Source of the DNA: Vallitalea longa
GTDB lineage: Bacteria > Bacillota > Clostridia > Lachnospirales > Vallitaleaceae
Assembly: GCF_027923465.1 (NCBI RefSeq)
Contig: NZ_BRLB01000003.1
Span: 1 to 64,000, forward strand
Direction: 5' to 3'
DNA: 64,000 nucleotides
The stretch's first letter is position 1; each line of letters opens with the position of its first letter. Positions 45,779 through 54,660 of this stretch are shown piece by piece. Under the pieces are notes generated by a model. That model did not search any database and had not been told where the DNA came from. It saw only the letters and a list, made by a program, of their open reading frames with translations. A program made the translations under genes and the position numbers.

Positions 45779-46596
45779 AAATGCACCTCTTTCTCATCGT
45801 TATCGAATCTAGATAGTATTGTCATAGTAATCAATATTATAATCATAAGAATCAGCGATAATGAAGAGCCAAATCGCCAATCATAGTTCATTATGAATTG
45901 ATCTTCAATTATGTTCCCTATAAGATGTACTTTGCCACCGCCTAAGAGGTTAGGGATAACAAATGATGTAACAGCTGGCATAAATACCATTGATATGCCA
46001 CTCATTACACCTGGTATACTAAGGGGTAAGGTTACTTTTGCAAATGCGGTTTTAGAATTAGCTCCAAGGTCTGAAGCTGCTTCTAATAATGACTTATCTA
46101 TTTTGATAAGTGTGTTGTATATTGGTAAAACCATAAAGGGTAGGAAATTGTATACCATTCCTAAAACTACAGCATAAGGTGTATTAATAATATTAAGGGT
46201 TGGCAAACCTATAAATCTTAATGCTGAATTAAGAAGTCCATTATTAGTTTCCAATATGGTTAACCAAGCATATGTTCGTAATAAAAAATTCATCCACATA
46301 GGTAAAATGAAAATAAATATCATAGTACTCTTTTTAGTCGATTTTCTTGAAAGTATAAGCGCTAAAGGATATGCAAGAAGTAAACATATTATAGTGCTAA
46401 TGCCTGCTAGCCTTATAGAGCGCCACATTGCTTTCAGATATAAGGGTTGAAATACTTTGGCAATGTTATCAAATGATAGAACTATCCCGTTATCAGTATT
46501 GATAGTTATTCCATAATACAAAATCATGCTAAGTGGAATAATAGTAAATAAAACTATCCATATAAGATAAGGGGTGGATATATAACTCTTTTTCAT
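45772..46596 (-). CDS. potB: Spermidine/putrescine ABC transporter permease PotB
   Basis: The 274-residue permease has six helices, the EAA loop EAASDLGANSKTAFAKVTLP (about 173-192), and the PotB sequences FLLRTYAWLTIL (about 105-116) and GGGKVHLIGNIIEDQF (about 223-238). It lies between potA (6 bp upstream) and potC (7-bp overlap) and forms the membrane pore with PotC. Confidence 0.94.
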   Translation of the reverse strand: MKKSYISTPYLIWIVLFTIIPLSMILYYGITINTDNGIVLSFDNIAKVFQPLYLKAMWRSIRLAGISTIICLLLAYPLALILSRKSTKKSTMIFIFILPMWMNFLLRTYAWLTILETNNGLLNSALRFIGLPTLNIINTPYAVVLGMVYNFLPFMVLPIYNTLIKIDKSLLEAASDLGANSKTAFAKVTLPLSIPGVMSGISMVFMPAVTSFVIPNLLGGGKVHLIGNIIEDQFIMNYDWRFGSSLSLILMIIILITMTILSRFDNDEKEVHLW

Positions 46597-46602
46597 ATTA
46601 AC

Positions 46603-47646
46603 TTATCCCTCCACTAATTTTTTCATTATATGAATATTGAATGGTATGACGTTAATACCTACTTTGCTTCCTATTTCATATGTCTTAGTATTATGTACAG
46701 TCCAGTTGTATCCTCGTGATTGGATATTCATTTCATAGTGAACACCTTTGAATATAGAAGAAGTTACTACACCATTAAATAAACCAGTATCAATTTCTGC
46801 TATTTCAACATCTTCAGGTCTTATGACTACATCAACAGGCTCATGGGTTGCGAAACCTTTATCTACACAAGGTATATTCTTATCAAGAAATTTAACTAAG
46901 CAGTCTTCTAACATGATTCCGTCGATGAGATTACTTTCACCTATAAAATCAGCTACAAAGGCATTGGCAGGTTCGTTATAGATATTTTCCGGAGTACCTA
47001 CTTGTTGGACTAGTCCATTATTCATAACTACAACAGTATCAGACATAGTCAATGCTTCTTCTTGGTCATGAGTGACATAGATGAACGTTATGCCTAATTC
47101 TTGCTGTATTCTTTTCAATTCGTACTGCATATCTTTTCTAAGTTTCAGGTCAAGAGCTCCTAATGGTTCATCCAAAAGTAAGACATTTGGTTCATTAGCT
47201 AAAGCTCTAGCAATAGCTATTCTTTGCTGTTGACCGCCACTTAACGAATCTATTGATCTGTTTTCAAAGCCTTTCAAATTAATTAGTTCAAGAACGGAAT
47301 TCACTTTCACTGTAATTTCTTTTTTTGACATTTTCTTGATCTTTAATCCGAATGCAATATTATCAAACACATTCAGATGTGAAAAAAGGGCATATTTCTG
47401 AAAAACGGTATTAAGATTTCTTTTATAGGGAGGTATATGAGTTATATCTTTTCCCTCAAAAACAACTTTTCCAACATCAGGATTTTCAAATCCACCAATA
47501 ATACGAAGTGTCGTAGTTTTACCACATCCACTAGGACCTAATAAAGTAAGAAATTCATTTTTCCTAAGTGATATATTAATATTATCAAGAACAATATTAT
47601 CACCATAAGATTTTGATATATTTAATAAGTCAATAATTGTACTCAT
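46603..47646 (-). CDS. potA: Spermidine/putrescine ABC transporter ATPase PotA
   Basis: ATG 47646 is preferred: the ATG six bases earlier is only 3 bp from GGAG. The ATPase has Walker [10 protein letters not shown] (about 37-45), FQKYALFPH-like loop here FQKYALFSH (about 82-90), signature LSGGQQQR (about 134-141), Walker [13 protein letters not shown] and a C-terminal TOBE domain (about 240-345, with [11 protein letters not shown]). It energises polyamine import. An XRE-cupin gene precedes it by about 25 bp in the same operon. Confidence 0.95.
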   Translation of the reverse strand: MSTIIDLLNISKSYGDNIVLDNINISLRKNEFLTLLGPSGCGKTTTLRIIGGFENPDVGKVVFEGKDITHIPPYKRNLNTVFQKYALFSHLNVFDNIAFGLKIKKMSKKEITVKVNSVLELINLKGFENRSIDSLSGGQQQRIAIARALANEPNVLLLDEPLGALDLKLRKDMQYELKRIQQELGITFIYVTHDQEEALTMSDTVVVMNNGLVQQVGTPENIYNEPANAFVADFIGESNLIDGIMLEDCLVKFLDKNIPCVDKGFATHEPVDVVIRPEDVEIAEIDTGLFNGVVTSSIFKGVHYEMNIQSRGYNWTVHNTKTYEIGSKVGINVIPFNIHIMKKLVEG

Positions 47647-47670
47647 ATACATTAACTCCTTTTTTATTAT

Positions 47671-48210
47671 TTAGAAACTCGGTGGAGAACTTACCCATAT
47701 AAGTTCTGCTGAATGATTAGTTGAATTGACAATATAATGTTTTTTGCTTGCTGCAAAATAAAAGGATTCACCTTTTTTGACTTTGTATACATTGCTGCCA
47801 ATATAAATATTAATGCTACCTTTTAGAACATAACCAAATTCTTCGCCTTCATGTGGATTATCAGGTAGTGTAGAACCTTTTGGTGCAAGTGTTAAATAAA
47901 TTGGTTCCATTGTATTTTTTTGGGCATTAGGTATAATCCATTTTATTTCATTATTTAATTCAGTATCTATTTTTTCAAAATAGTCTTCTTTCTTGAAGGT
48001 TATCTTTTCGTCTTCCATATCATTAAAAAAATCTTTCAAATTAGTACCAAGACATTGAAGAATGTCAACAAGTGTAGCTATAGAAGGAGATGTTAGATCT
48101 CTTTCAACTTGCGAAATAAAGCCTTTGGATAATTCTGCTCTGTCAGCAAGTTCTTCTTGAGTTAGTGCATGCATTACTCTTAAACTTTTTATCTTATTTC
48201 CAATTTTCAT
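47671..48210 (-). CDS. XRE-family regulator with C-terminal cupin domain (polyamine-type)
   Basis: The 179-residue protein has an N-terminal HTH (IKSLRVMHALTQEELADRA, LSKGFISQVERD) and a C-terminal cupin (HEGEEFGYVLKGSINIYIG near 118-136, VKKGESFYFAASKKHYIVN near 142-160). This is the PuuR-like arrangement, where the cupin binds an effector; heading potABCD, the effector is probably a polyamine. It likely represses the operon from the repeats at 48229-48266. Ribosome site AGGAGA precedes the ATG. Confidence 0.92.
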   Translation of the reverse strand: MKIGNKIKSLRVMHALTQEELADRAELSKGFISQVERDLTSPSIATLVDILQCLGTNLKDFFNDMEDEKITFKKEDYFEKIDTELNNEIKWIIPNAQKNTMEPIYLTLAPKGSTLPDNPHEGEEFGYVLKGSINIYIGSNVYKVKKGESFYFAASKKHYIVNSTNHSAELIWVSSPPSF

Positions 48211-48228
48211 AATATCTCCTGTTCTTTT

Positions 48229-48266
48229 ATTATAACTAAACTTATAATTTAGTATTACTAAACTTA
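48229..48266 (-). promoter_or_regulatory. Promoter and operator of the polyamine operon
   Basis: The -10 TATAAT is the complement of 48229-48234. A perfect palindrome TTTAGTA-T-TACTAAA lies at 48248-48262. The 10-mer ACTAAACTTA occurs twice, at 48235-48244 and 48257-48266, 22 bp apart, or about two helical turns, one copy overlapping the palindrome. These repeats are the likely binding sites of the XRE-cupin regulator. Confidence 0.7.
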
Positions 48267-48627
48267 ATCACAAAAATAATTATATATATTATTATAGATA
48301 TGTCAATAGAATTTTAAATATATTTAATTTAAAAAGATTTTTATCGAAAAACAAATTTTTATTAAACATTTTTGCTGAAATTAACTTAGCTTATATAATT
48401 TATTATTTTGTTGCTGTATTAGAAAAAATTTTACGGAAAATTTATACAATATTATATGGAAAAATTGTTAATAAACTGTTAATTTAAAAAATAATTTAGT
48501 AAATAATATAGACTAATAATAATAAATGTGTTAAGTTAATAAGAAAGTAAGAGAAAAGGCTAATGAAATCCTAACCAATTGAAAGATTATTAACTAGTTA
48601 CTTGTTTTTATATAGGAGATGATATAT
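48267..48627. other. AT-rich intergenic region before clpE
   Basis: No gene is seen. The region separates the divergent polyamine operon and clpE. I find no CtsR-type GGTCAAA repeats and no CIRCE palindrome that would mark heat-shock control of clpE. The clpE ribosome site is TATAGGAGA (48611-48619). Confidence 0.4.
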
Positions 48628-50985
48628 ATGAAATGTTCAATGTGTCATAAAAATACAGCAGTTGTTTTTGTTTCTAAGATAGTCGATGGAAAACAAGAAC
48701 GATTAGGTTTGTGCCTACCATGTGCACAGAAAAGTGGCATTGCACCTCTTGACCAGCTAATGGGTCAAAGTGGTATGAGCCCCGAAGAATTTGAGAATGT
48801 CAATAAACAGATGATGACTATGTTCGAAAATGTAGATATGGATGAGTTAACATCTTCAATGAATGATCCTGATGCTGCAACAGAAGGTGGAAATTCTTTT
48901 ATGAATTTATTAAATAGTGCATTTTCAGGCATGAAAAATAGTAAATCAACAGAATATCAACCAGAAGAAGAAATGAAACAAGATGAAATTCCTAATGGTA
49001 ACACTGGTGGTATAAGAACTAAAAAGAAAAAGGCTACCAAAAAGAATAAACGAAAATATCTAGACACATATGGCATTAATTTAACGGATAATGCTATGAA
49101 TGGCAAAGTAGATAGAATTATTGGAAGAAACAGGGAAATCGATAGAGTCATACAAATATTGAATAGACGTTCTAAAAATAACCCTATTCTGATTGGTGAA
49201 CCTGGAGTAGGTAAAACAGCTATTGCTGAAGGATTAGCTGTAAGGATAGTAGAGAAACAGATACCTGCAAAACTAATTGGAACAGAGATATATCTGCTTG
49301 ATTTGACAGCTGTTGTTGCAGGAACCCAGTTCAGAGGACAATTCGAATCTAGGATGAAAGCAATTATAAATGAAGCAAAAGAATGTGGAAATATTATACT
49401 TGTCATAGACGAAGTTCATAATATTGTAGGGGCTGGTGAAGCTGAGGGAGGTTCAATGAATGCTGCGAACATTTTGAAGCCTGCTTTAGCCAGAGGTGAA
49501 ATTCAAGTAATCGGTGCTACTACTCTTGATGAATATAGGAAACATATAGAAAAGGATACAGCGCTTGAAAGAAGATTCCAACCTGTCCAAGTAGATGAAC
49601 CAAGTAGAGAAGATAGTATTGAGATATTAAAAGGTATAAAAGGTTATTACGAAGACTTTCATAAAGTTAAAATATCAGATGAAATTGTTGAATATGCAGT
49701 TAACTTATCTGAAAGATATATAAATGACAGATTTTTACCTGATAAAGCTATTGACGTTATTGATGAAGCTGGTTCACGTGCTAATCTATTGAATTTAGGT
49801 TTAGTTGAATTAGAGGCATTGAGAAGAGAATTAGGTAAAGTCATTGATGAAAAAGAAACAGCTGCAGCAGAAGACGACTATGAAAAAGCTGCAAAGTGTA
49901 AAGTAAGTGAATTCGATTTGTTATCTAAAATTGAAAAAATAGAAAAACAATGTAATAATGTGATTATCAATAAAGAAGATATAGCTTATGTGATAGAAGC
50001 ATGGACAAAAATACCAGTTCAAAACATATCTGAATCAGAAGCCAAGAAATTGCTTAATCTAGAAGAAAGATTGCATGAAAGAGTTATTGGGCAAGATAAT
50101 GCAGTTGTTAGGCTATCTAAGTCAATAAGAAGAAATCGTTCAGGATTCAGAAAAAGGAAAAAACCTTCGTCATTTATTTTTGTAGGTCCTACTGGAGTAG
50201 GTAAAACTGAATTAACTAAAGCTTTAGCTTTTGAATTATATGGAACAGAAGATGCAATGATTAGATTTGATATGTCGGAGTTCATGGAAAAACATACTGT
50301 ATCAAAACTTATAGGAGCACCTCCTGGATATGTAGGATATGACCAAGCTGGTCAGCTGACTGAAAAAGTAAGACGCAAGCCATATTCTGTAATACTATTG
50401 GATGAAATAGAAAAAGCTCATGCAGATGTATTTAATATTCTACTACAGATATTAGAAGATGGAAGATTAACTGATAATACTGGTCGTGTGGTAAGTTTTG
50501 AGGATACTGTTGTAATAATGACATCAAATGCTGGTACTGCCCAAAAGACGAATGGTATAGGATTCGGTAAAAATGATTTTGATTCATTAGAACGCAAGTG
50601 TAAAGAAGCGTTAGAACAAGTGTTTAGACCAGAATTCTTGAATAGGGTAGATGAGACAGTAGTATTTACTGAATTAAGTAAAGATGAACTTAGAGATATT
50701 ATTGACTTGATGTTAAATGAAGTTATAGCAGAAGCTGAACTTAAAAATATCACAATTAAAGTTGCTGATGACATAAAAGAATTTATTTTAGAAAAAGGTT
50801 ATGACGCTAAATATGGAGCAAGACCTTTAAGAAGGACTATACAAAGATATATTGAAGATGAGATTGCTGAGAGTTATATAAGAGGTAATATCAAAGATGG
50901 TGATACAGCAATTCTTAATTTAGAAAATGACGATATTGTTATAAAAGTAAAAAAAGAAGATATAGATGTTATCGAACATGCATAG
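48628..50985 (+). CDS. clpE: ClpE-type AAA+ unfoldase with N-terminal zinc finger
   Basis: The preferred start is ATG 48628 (GGAGA well spaced), giving 785 residues. The N-terminus has a four-cysteine zinc site (CSMC near 3-6, CLPC near 30-33) in place of the Clp_N repeats of ClpC. There follow a Met/Asp/Lys-rich linker, AAA1 (Walker A GEPGVGKTA near 190, Walker B LVIDEVHN), a UVR-type coiled coil (about 405-440), AAA2 (Walker A GPTGVGKTE near 518, ILLDEIEKAH) and the C-terminal small domain. GIGFG near 640 fits the ClpP-binding loop, so it should feed ClpP. It stands alone without ctsR, mcsA or mcsB. Confidence 0.92.
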   Translation: MKCSMCHKNTAVVFVSKIVDGKQERLGLCLPCAQKSGIAPLDQLMGQSGMSPEEFENVNKQMMTMFENVDMDELTSSMNDPDAATEGGNSFMNLLNSAFSGMKNSKSTEYQPEEEMKQDEIPNGNTGGIRTKKKKATKKNKRKYLDTYGINLTDNAMNGKVDRIIGRNREIDRVIQILNRRSKNNPILIGEPGVGKTAIAEGLAVRIVEKQIPAKLIGTEIYLLDLTAVVAGTQFRGQFESRMKAIINEAKECGNIILVIDEVHNIVGAGEAEGGSMNAANILKPALARGEIQVIGATTLDEYRKHIEKDTALERRFQPVQVDEPSREDSIEILKGIKGYYEDFHKVKISDEIVEYAVNLSERYINDRFLPDKAIDVIDEAGSRANLLNLGLVELEALRRELGKVIDEKETAAAEDDYEKAAKCKVSEFDLLSKIEKIEKQCNNVIINKEDIAYVIEAWTKIPVQNISESEAKKLLNLEERLHERVIGQDNAVVRLSKSIRRNRSGFRKRKKPSSFIFVGPTGVGKTELTKALAFELYGTEDAMIRFDMSEFMEKHTVSKLIGAPPGYVGYDQAGQLTEKVRRKPYSVILLDEIEKAHADVFNILLQILEDGRLTDNTGRVVSFEDTVVIMTSNAGTAQKTNGIGFGKNDFDSLERKCKEALEQVFRPEFLNRVDETVVFTELSKDELRDIIDLMLNEVIAEAELKNITIKVADDIKEFILEKGYDAKYGARPLRRTIQRYIEDEIAESYIRGNIKDGDTAILNLENDDIVIKVKKEDIDVIEHA

Positions 50986-51000
50986 TACAGTAATTTAAAG

Positions 51001-51026
51001 GGCTGCCAATGGCAGTCTTTATTTTT
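51001..51026 (+). terminator. Terminator of clpE
   Basis: Arms GGCTGCC (51001-51007) and GGCAGTC (51011-51017) with an AAT loop and one G-U pair run into TTTATTTTT. Confidence 0.85.
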
Positions 51027-51061
51027 ACAAAAAATTACTTAAATATTTTTTATTACACATA

Positions 51062-51124
51062 TTGACAAGGTAAAAAAAAAATGATAATCTTAGTATGAAT
51101 TTAAATCCTAGTATAATACTAGGA
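51062..51124 (+). promoter_or_regulatory. iscR promoter with a perfect palindromic operator
   Basis: TTGACA (51062-51067), 17 bp and TAATCT (51085-51090) form the promoter. A perfect palindrome TCCTAGTAT-A-ATACTAGGA at 51106-51124 lies just after the expected start site. It is the probable site for autoregulation by the Rrf2 protein IscR encoded next. Confidence 0.8.
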
Positions 51125-51143
51125 ATTGAATTGAGGTGTTAAG

Positions 51144-51569
51144 ATGAAGCTATCAACTAGAGGGCGATATGGCTTAAGAGCCATGGTAGATTTAGTTATC
51201 AATAGTAAAGAAAATAATATATCATTAAAGAGTATATCCAAACGGCAAGGCATTTCTGTGAACTACCTTGAACAAATTATTTCTATACTGAAAAAGGCAG
51301 GTTACGTAAAAAGTGCAAGAGGTGCAAAAGGTGGATATTCACTTGCCAAATCACCAAAAGATATTTCTGTAGGTGATGTACTTAGAGCATTGGAAGGAAA
51401 TCTTAATCCTGTAGACTGTGCTTTAGTTAATGAAGGAAAACAATGTGATGAAGCTGATTTCTGCATTACAAAAGTTGTTTGGAAAAAAATAAGTGATAGT
51501 ATTAATGATGTTGTTAATAATATGTCGCTGCAAGATTTGGTAGATGGTCATGACGACTGTGAGAAATAA
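51144..51569 (+). CDS. iscR: IscR-type Rrf2 regulator of iron-sulfur cluster synthesis
   Basis: The 141-residue Rrf2 protein begins with STRGRYGLRAMVDL and has the wing RGAKGGYSLAK. Unlike the CymR-like paralogue at 1173, it carries three cysteines, Cys92, Cys101 and Cys107, in the position where IscR holds its 2Fe-2S cluster (spacing C-x8-C-x5-C). It heads the iscS-iscU-mnmA cluster and most likely represses it when clusters are plentiful, from the palindrome at 51106. Ribosome site GAGGTG. Confidence 0.93.
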   Translation: MKLSTRGRYGLRAMVDLVINSKENNISLKSISKRQGISVNYLEQIISILKKAGYVKSARGAKGGYSLAKSPKDISVGDVLRALEGNLNPVDCALVNEGKQCDEADFCITKVVWKKISDSINDVVNNMSLQDLVDGHDDCEK

Positions 51570-51619
51570 ATGTATTCTTAGAATTTTATATAATATACAG
51601 TTAAAAAGAGGAGATAAAG

Positions 51620-52798
51620 ATGGAAAAAAGAGTTTATTTTGATAATGCAGCAACAACTCCAACCCATCCACAGGTAGTTGAAGCAATGTTGCCATATTTT
51701 ACACAAAGTTTTGGAAATCCTTCTAGTATATACGAAGTAGGACAAATAAATAAAAGAGCCATAGATAATGCACGACAACAGGTTGCTGATCTAATTAATG
51801 CTAAGCCAGAAGAATTATTTTTTACTAGTGGTGCTACAGAAGCCGATAACTGGGCTGTAAAAGGTATAGCAGAGAGCTATAAAAATAAAGGAAATCATAT
51901 TATTACTTCTAACATAGAACATCATGCTATATTACACACATGTGAATATCTAGAAAAAAATGGATTTGAAGTTACTTATTTACCTGTTGATGAAAATGGA
52001 TTAATTAAAATTGATGACCTAAAAGATGCAATAAAAGATACAACTATTTTAATTACAATCATGTTCGCCAATAATGAAATCGGAACCATTCAACCGATTA
52101 AAGAAATTGGTAAGGTAGCTAAAGAAAAAGGTATCATTTTTCATACAGATGCAGTTCAAGCAGTTGGACAGGTTCCTATTGATGTGGAAGATATGAATAT
52201 AGATATGCTATCATTGACAGGACATAAATTTAACGGACCTAAAGGTACAGGTGCTTTATACGTAAGAAAAGGTATTAAATTAAAAGCTTTCATTCATGGT
52301 GGAGCTCAAGAAAGAAGACGCCGTGGAGGAACAGAAAATGTACCTTGTATAGTTGGTTTGGGTAAAGCGGCAGAATTGGCTAAGGTTAATTTAAAAGTTA
52401 AAATCAGTAAATTAATTAAGTTAAGAGATAAATTAATAAAAGGTATTAAAGAAGAAATACCTTATTGTAGATTGAATGGAGATGCAGTCAAGAGATTACC
52501 TAACAATGTAAACTTCAGTTTTGAATTTATTGAAGGTGAGTCATTACTAATTATGTTAGATATGAAGGGTATAAGTGCATCTAGCGGTTCGGCATGTACA
52601 TCAGGTTCACTAGATCCGTCACATGTATTATTAGGTATAGGACTTCCTCATGAAATAGCACACGGTTCATTAAGGTTAACTTTAGGAAATGACAATACTG
52701 AAGAAGATGTGGATTATCTATTAGAAGTTTTACCGGATATCGTAAAAAGGTTAAGAGATATGTCTCCATTATATGAAGACTTCATTAAAAATAAATAA
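51620..52798 (+). CDS. iscS: Cysteine desulfurase
   Basis: This PLP enzyme takes sulfur from cysteine and passes it to IscU and MnmA. The 392-residue chain has YFDNAATTPTHP (about 5-16), SNIEHHAILHTCEYL (about 98-112), FHTDAVQAVGQ (about 176-186), the PLP lysine in LTGHKFNGPKG (about 203) and the mobile active-site cysteine in SSGSACTSGS (about 325). The loop form fits the NifS/IscS class I group. AAGAGGAG precedes the ATG. It lies 50 bp after iscR and 57 bp before iscU. Confidence 0.96.
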   Translation: MEKRVYFDNAATTPTHPQVVEAMLPYFTQSFGNPSSIYEVGQINKRAIDNARQQVADLINAKPEELFFTSGATEADNWAVKGIAESYKNKGNHIITSNIEHHAILHTCEYLEKNGFEVTYLPVDENGLIKIDDLKDAIKDTTILITIMFANNEIGTIQPIKEIGKVAKEKGIIFHTDAVQAVGQVPIDVEDMNIDMLSLTGHKFNGPKGTGALYVRKGIKLKAFIHGGAQERRRRGGTENVPCIVGLGKAAELAKVNLKVKISKLIKLRDKLIKGIKEEIPYCRLNGDAVKRLPNNVNFSFEFIEGESLLIMLDMKGISASSGSACTSGSLDPSHVLLGIGLPHEIAHGSLRLTLGNDNTEEDVDYLLEVLPDIVKRLRDMSPLYEDFIKNK

Positions 52799-52855
52799 AT
52801 ACTATGAAATAAAAATAGTTGTAATAAAATAAAAAAAATGATTGAGGTGTTAGTT

Positions 52856-53296
52856 ATGTATACTAAAAAAGTTATGGACCATTTTGTAAATCCTAGGAAT
52901 ATGGGTGTATTGGAAAACGCAGATGGTGTTGGTACAGTGGGAAATGCAAAATGTGGAGATATTATGCGTATATATCTAAAGGTAGAAGATGAAGTTATTA
53001 AAGATGTAGCTTTTAAAACATTTGGATGTGGTGCTGCTGTAGCAACTAGTAGTATTGCGACTGAATTAGTTAAGGGAAAAACTATAAAAGAAGCACTCAA
53101 GATTACTAATGATGCAGTTGTAGAAGCACTTGATGGACTTCCAAAAGCGAAAATACACTGTTCATTATTAGCTGAAGAAGCTGTACATGCTGCTTTATGG
53201 GACTATTCAAAAAAACATAATATCAAAATTGAAGGGCTAAAAGAACCAAAAGCGGATATTCATGATGAAGACATCGAAAACATGGAAGAAGCATAG
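52856..53296 (+). CDS. iscU: Iron-sulfur cluster scaffold protein
   Basis: ATG 52856, spaced correctly from GAGGTG, gives 146 residues; the ATG at 52838 has no ribosome site. The U-type scaffold has three cluster cysteines in conserved settings: GNAKCGDIM (about 32-40), FGCGAAVATSS (about 58-68) and KIHCSLLAEEA (about 101-111), with the aspartate in GDIM. It assembles 2Fe-2S or 4Fe-4S clusters from IscS sulfur. The C-terminal extension is acidic. It is the true scaffold, separate from the NifU-like protein at 19416. Confidence 0.95.
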   Translation: MYTKKVMDHFVNPRNMGVLENADGVGTVGNAKCGDIMRIYLKVEDEVIKDVAFKTFGCGAAVATSSIATELVKGKTIKEALKITNDAVVEALDGLPKAKIHCSLLAEEAVHAALWDYSKKHNIKIEGLKEPKADIHDEDIENMEEA

Positions 53297-53382
53297 ATAC
53301 TATTATTGAAGATTCCATTGATATAATTAAACTATTAGAATAATACTAAAATAAGTTGAGTAATATAATTAAAGGTGATGAT

Positions 53383-54465
53383 ATGGACAGAGAAAAAGTA
53401 GTAGTTGGTATGTCAGGTGGAGTTGATAGTTCAGTTGCAGCTTATCTACTAAAAGAACAAGGCTATGATGTTATTGGAGTAACAATGCAGATATGGCAAG
53501 ATGAAGAGATAGATGTTCAAGAAGAAAATGCAGGTTGTTGTGGACTTAGTGCGGTAGATGATGCGCGTCGTGTTGCAGAAGCTCTTGATATCCCCTATTA
53601 TGTTATGAATTTCAAGGGAGAATTTAGAGATAATGTTATAGATTATTTTGTTGAAGAATATCAAAAAGGTAATACACCTAATCCTTGCATAGCATGTAAT
53701 AGATATGTTAAGTGGGAATCAATGCTAAAAAGAAGTCTTGCTATAGGAGCAAAATATATTGCTACAGGACATTATGCTAGGGTGATTAAATTACCTAATG
53801 GAAGATATACATTGAAAAAAGCAGTAGGTATAAGAAAAGATCAAACTTATGCATTATATAATTTGACACAATATCAATTAGAGCATACTTTAATGCCGGT
53901 TGGTGACTATTCTAAGGAAGAAGTTAGGAAAATCGCTGAAAAGATAAATGTTAGGATTGCCAATAAACCTGATAGTCAAGAAATTTGTTTTGTACCTGAT
54001 AACGATTATGCCTCTTTTATAGAAGAATACACTAATAAAAAAATAGAAGAAGGCAATTTTGTTGATACCAATGGAAAAGTGTTAGGCAAACATAAAGGAA
54101 TCATCAATTATACTGTAGGACAAAGGAAAGGCCTTGGATTATCTTTAGGTAAACCAGCTTTTGTTGTTGAGATTAGACCAGATACTAATGAGGTAGTTAT
54201 CGGTGACAATAGCGATGTGTTTGACGATACCTTATATGCTGATAATCTTAATTTTACGGCAATAGAGAAATTAGAAAACAAGATGCAGTTAGAAGCAAAG
54301 ATACGTTATAGCCATAAACCTGCTACTTGTACAATAGAAATGGTTGACGAAAACATGTTAAAATGTGTTTTTGAAGAACCTCAGAGAGCAATAACACCAG
54401 GTCAAGCTGTGGTATTTTATGATGGAGACATGCTTATTGGTGGAGGAAATATAATAAGAAAATAA
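53383..54465 (+). CDS. mnmA: tRNA-specific 2-thiouridylase
   Basis: MnmA adds sulfur to uridine-34 of tRNA-Glu, Gln and Lys. ATG 53383 is chosen, since AAAGGTG is well spaced and the PP-loop [14 protein letters not shown] begins near residue 9; an in-frame TTG at 53356 is unlikely. The 360-residue protein has the catalytic cysteine in NPCIACN (about 102-108) and the second in [10 protein letters not shown] (about 201-210). Its sulfur donor, IscS, is in the same cluster, as in many Clostridia. A long palindrome follows. Confidence 0.96.
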   Translation: MDREKVVVGMSGGVDSSVAAYLLKEQGYDVIGVTMQIWQDEEIDVQEENAGCCGLSAVDDARRVAEALDIPYYVMNFKGEFRDNVIDYFVEEYQKGNTPNPCIACNRYVKWESMLKRSLAIGAKYIATGHYARVIKLPNGRYTLKKAVGIRKDQTYALYNLTQYQLEHTLMPVGDYSKEEVRKIAEKINVRIANKPDSQEICFVPDNDYASFIEEYTNKKIEEGNFVDTNGKVLGKHKGIINYTVGQRKGLGLSLGKPAFVVEIRPDTNEVVIGDNSDVFDDTLYADNLNFTAIEKLENKMQLEAKIRYSHKPATCTIEMVDENMLKCVFEEPQRAITPGQAVVFYDGDMLIGGGNIIRK

Positions 54466-54478
54466 TTACACATATATA

Positions 54479-54570
54479 GAACTGTATCATAATACACTCT
54501 CTACAGTTGGTTTGACTGTTTATACCTATATAACAAGGTAATTGTATTATGATACAGTTCAATTATTTTA
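54479..54570. terminator. 82-bp palindrome with 18-bp perfect arms after mnmA
   Basis: Arms GAACTGTATCATAATACA (54479-54496) and TGTATTATGATACAGTTC (54543-54560) are perfectly complementary over 18 bp. The 46-nt interior holds two smaller hairpins, ACAGT/ACTGT and TACC/GGTA. AATTATTTT follows. It lies between convergent genes and can terminate both, but the length and inner hairpins suggest a distinct element. Confidence 0.75.
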
Positions 54571-54660
54571 TATGTTAAGTAATAATCAAATGTTGATAAA
54601 TTCGATGTTTAAATAATAGTCAGCAAAATCGCTGGGTTTATTATAGATGTGTTATTAATA

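Noticed and set aside
48267-48627. CtsR or HrcA control of clpE
   Set aside because: I looked for GGTCAAA direct repeats and a CIRCE palindrome upstream of clpE and saw neither.
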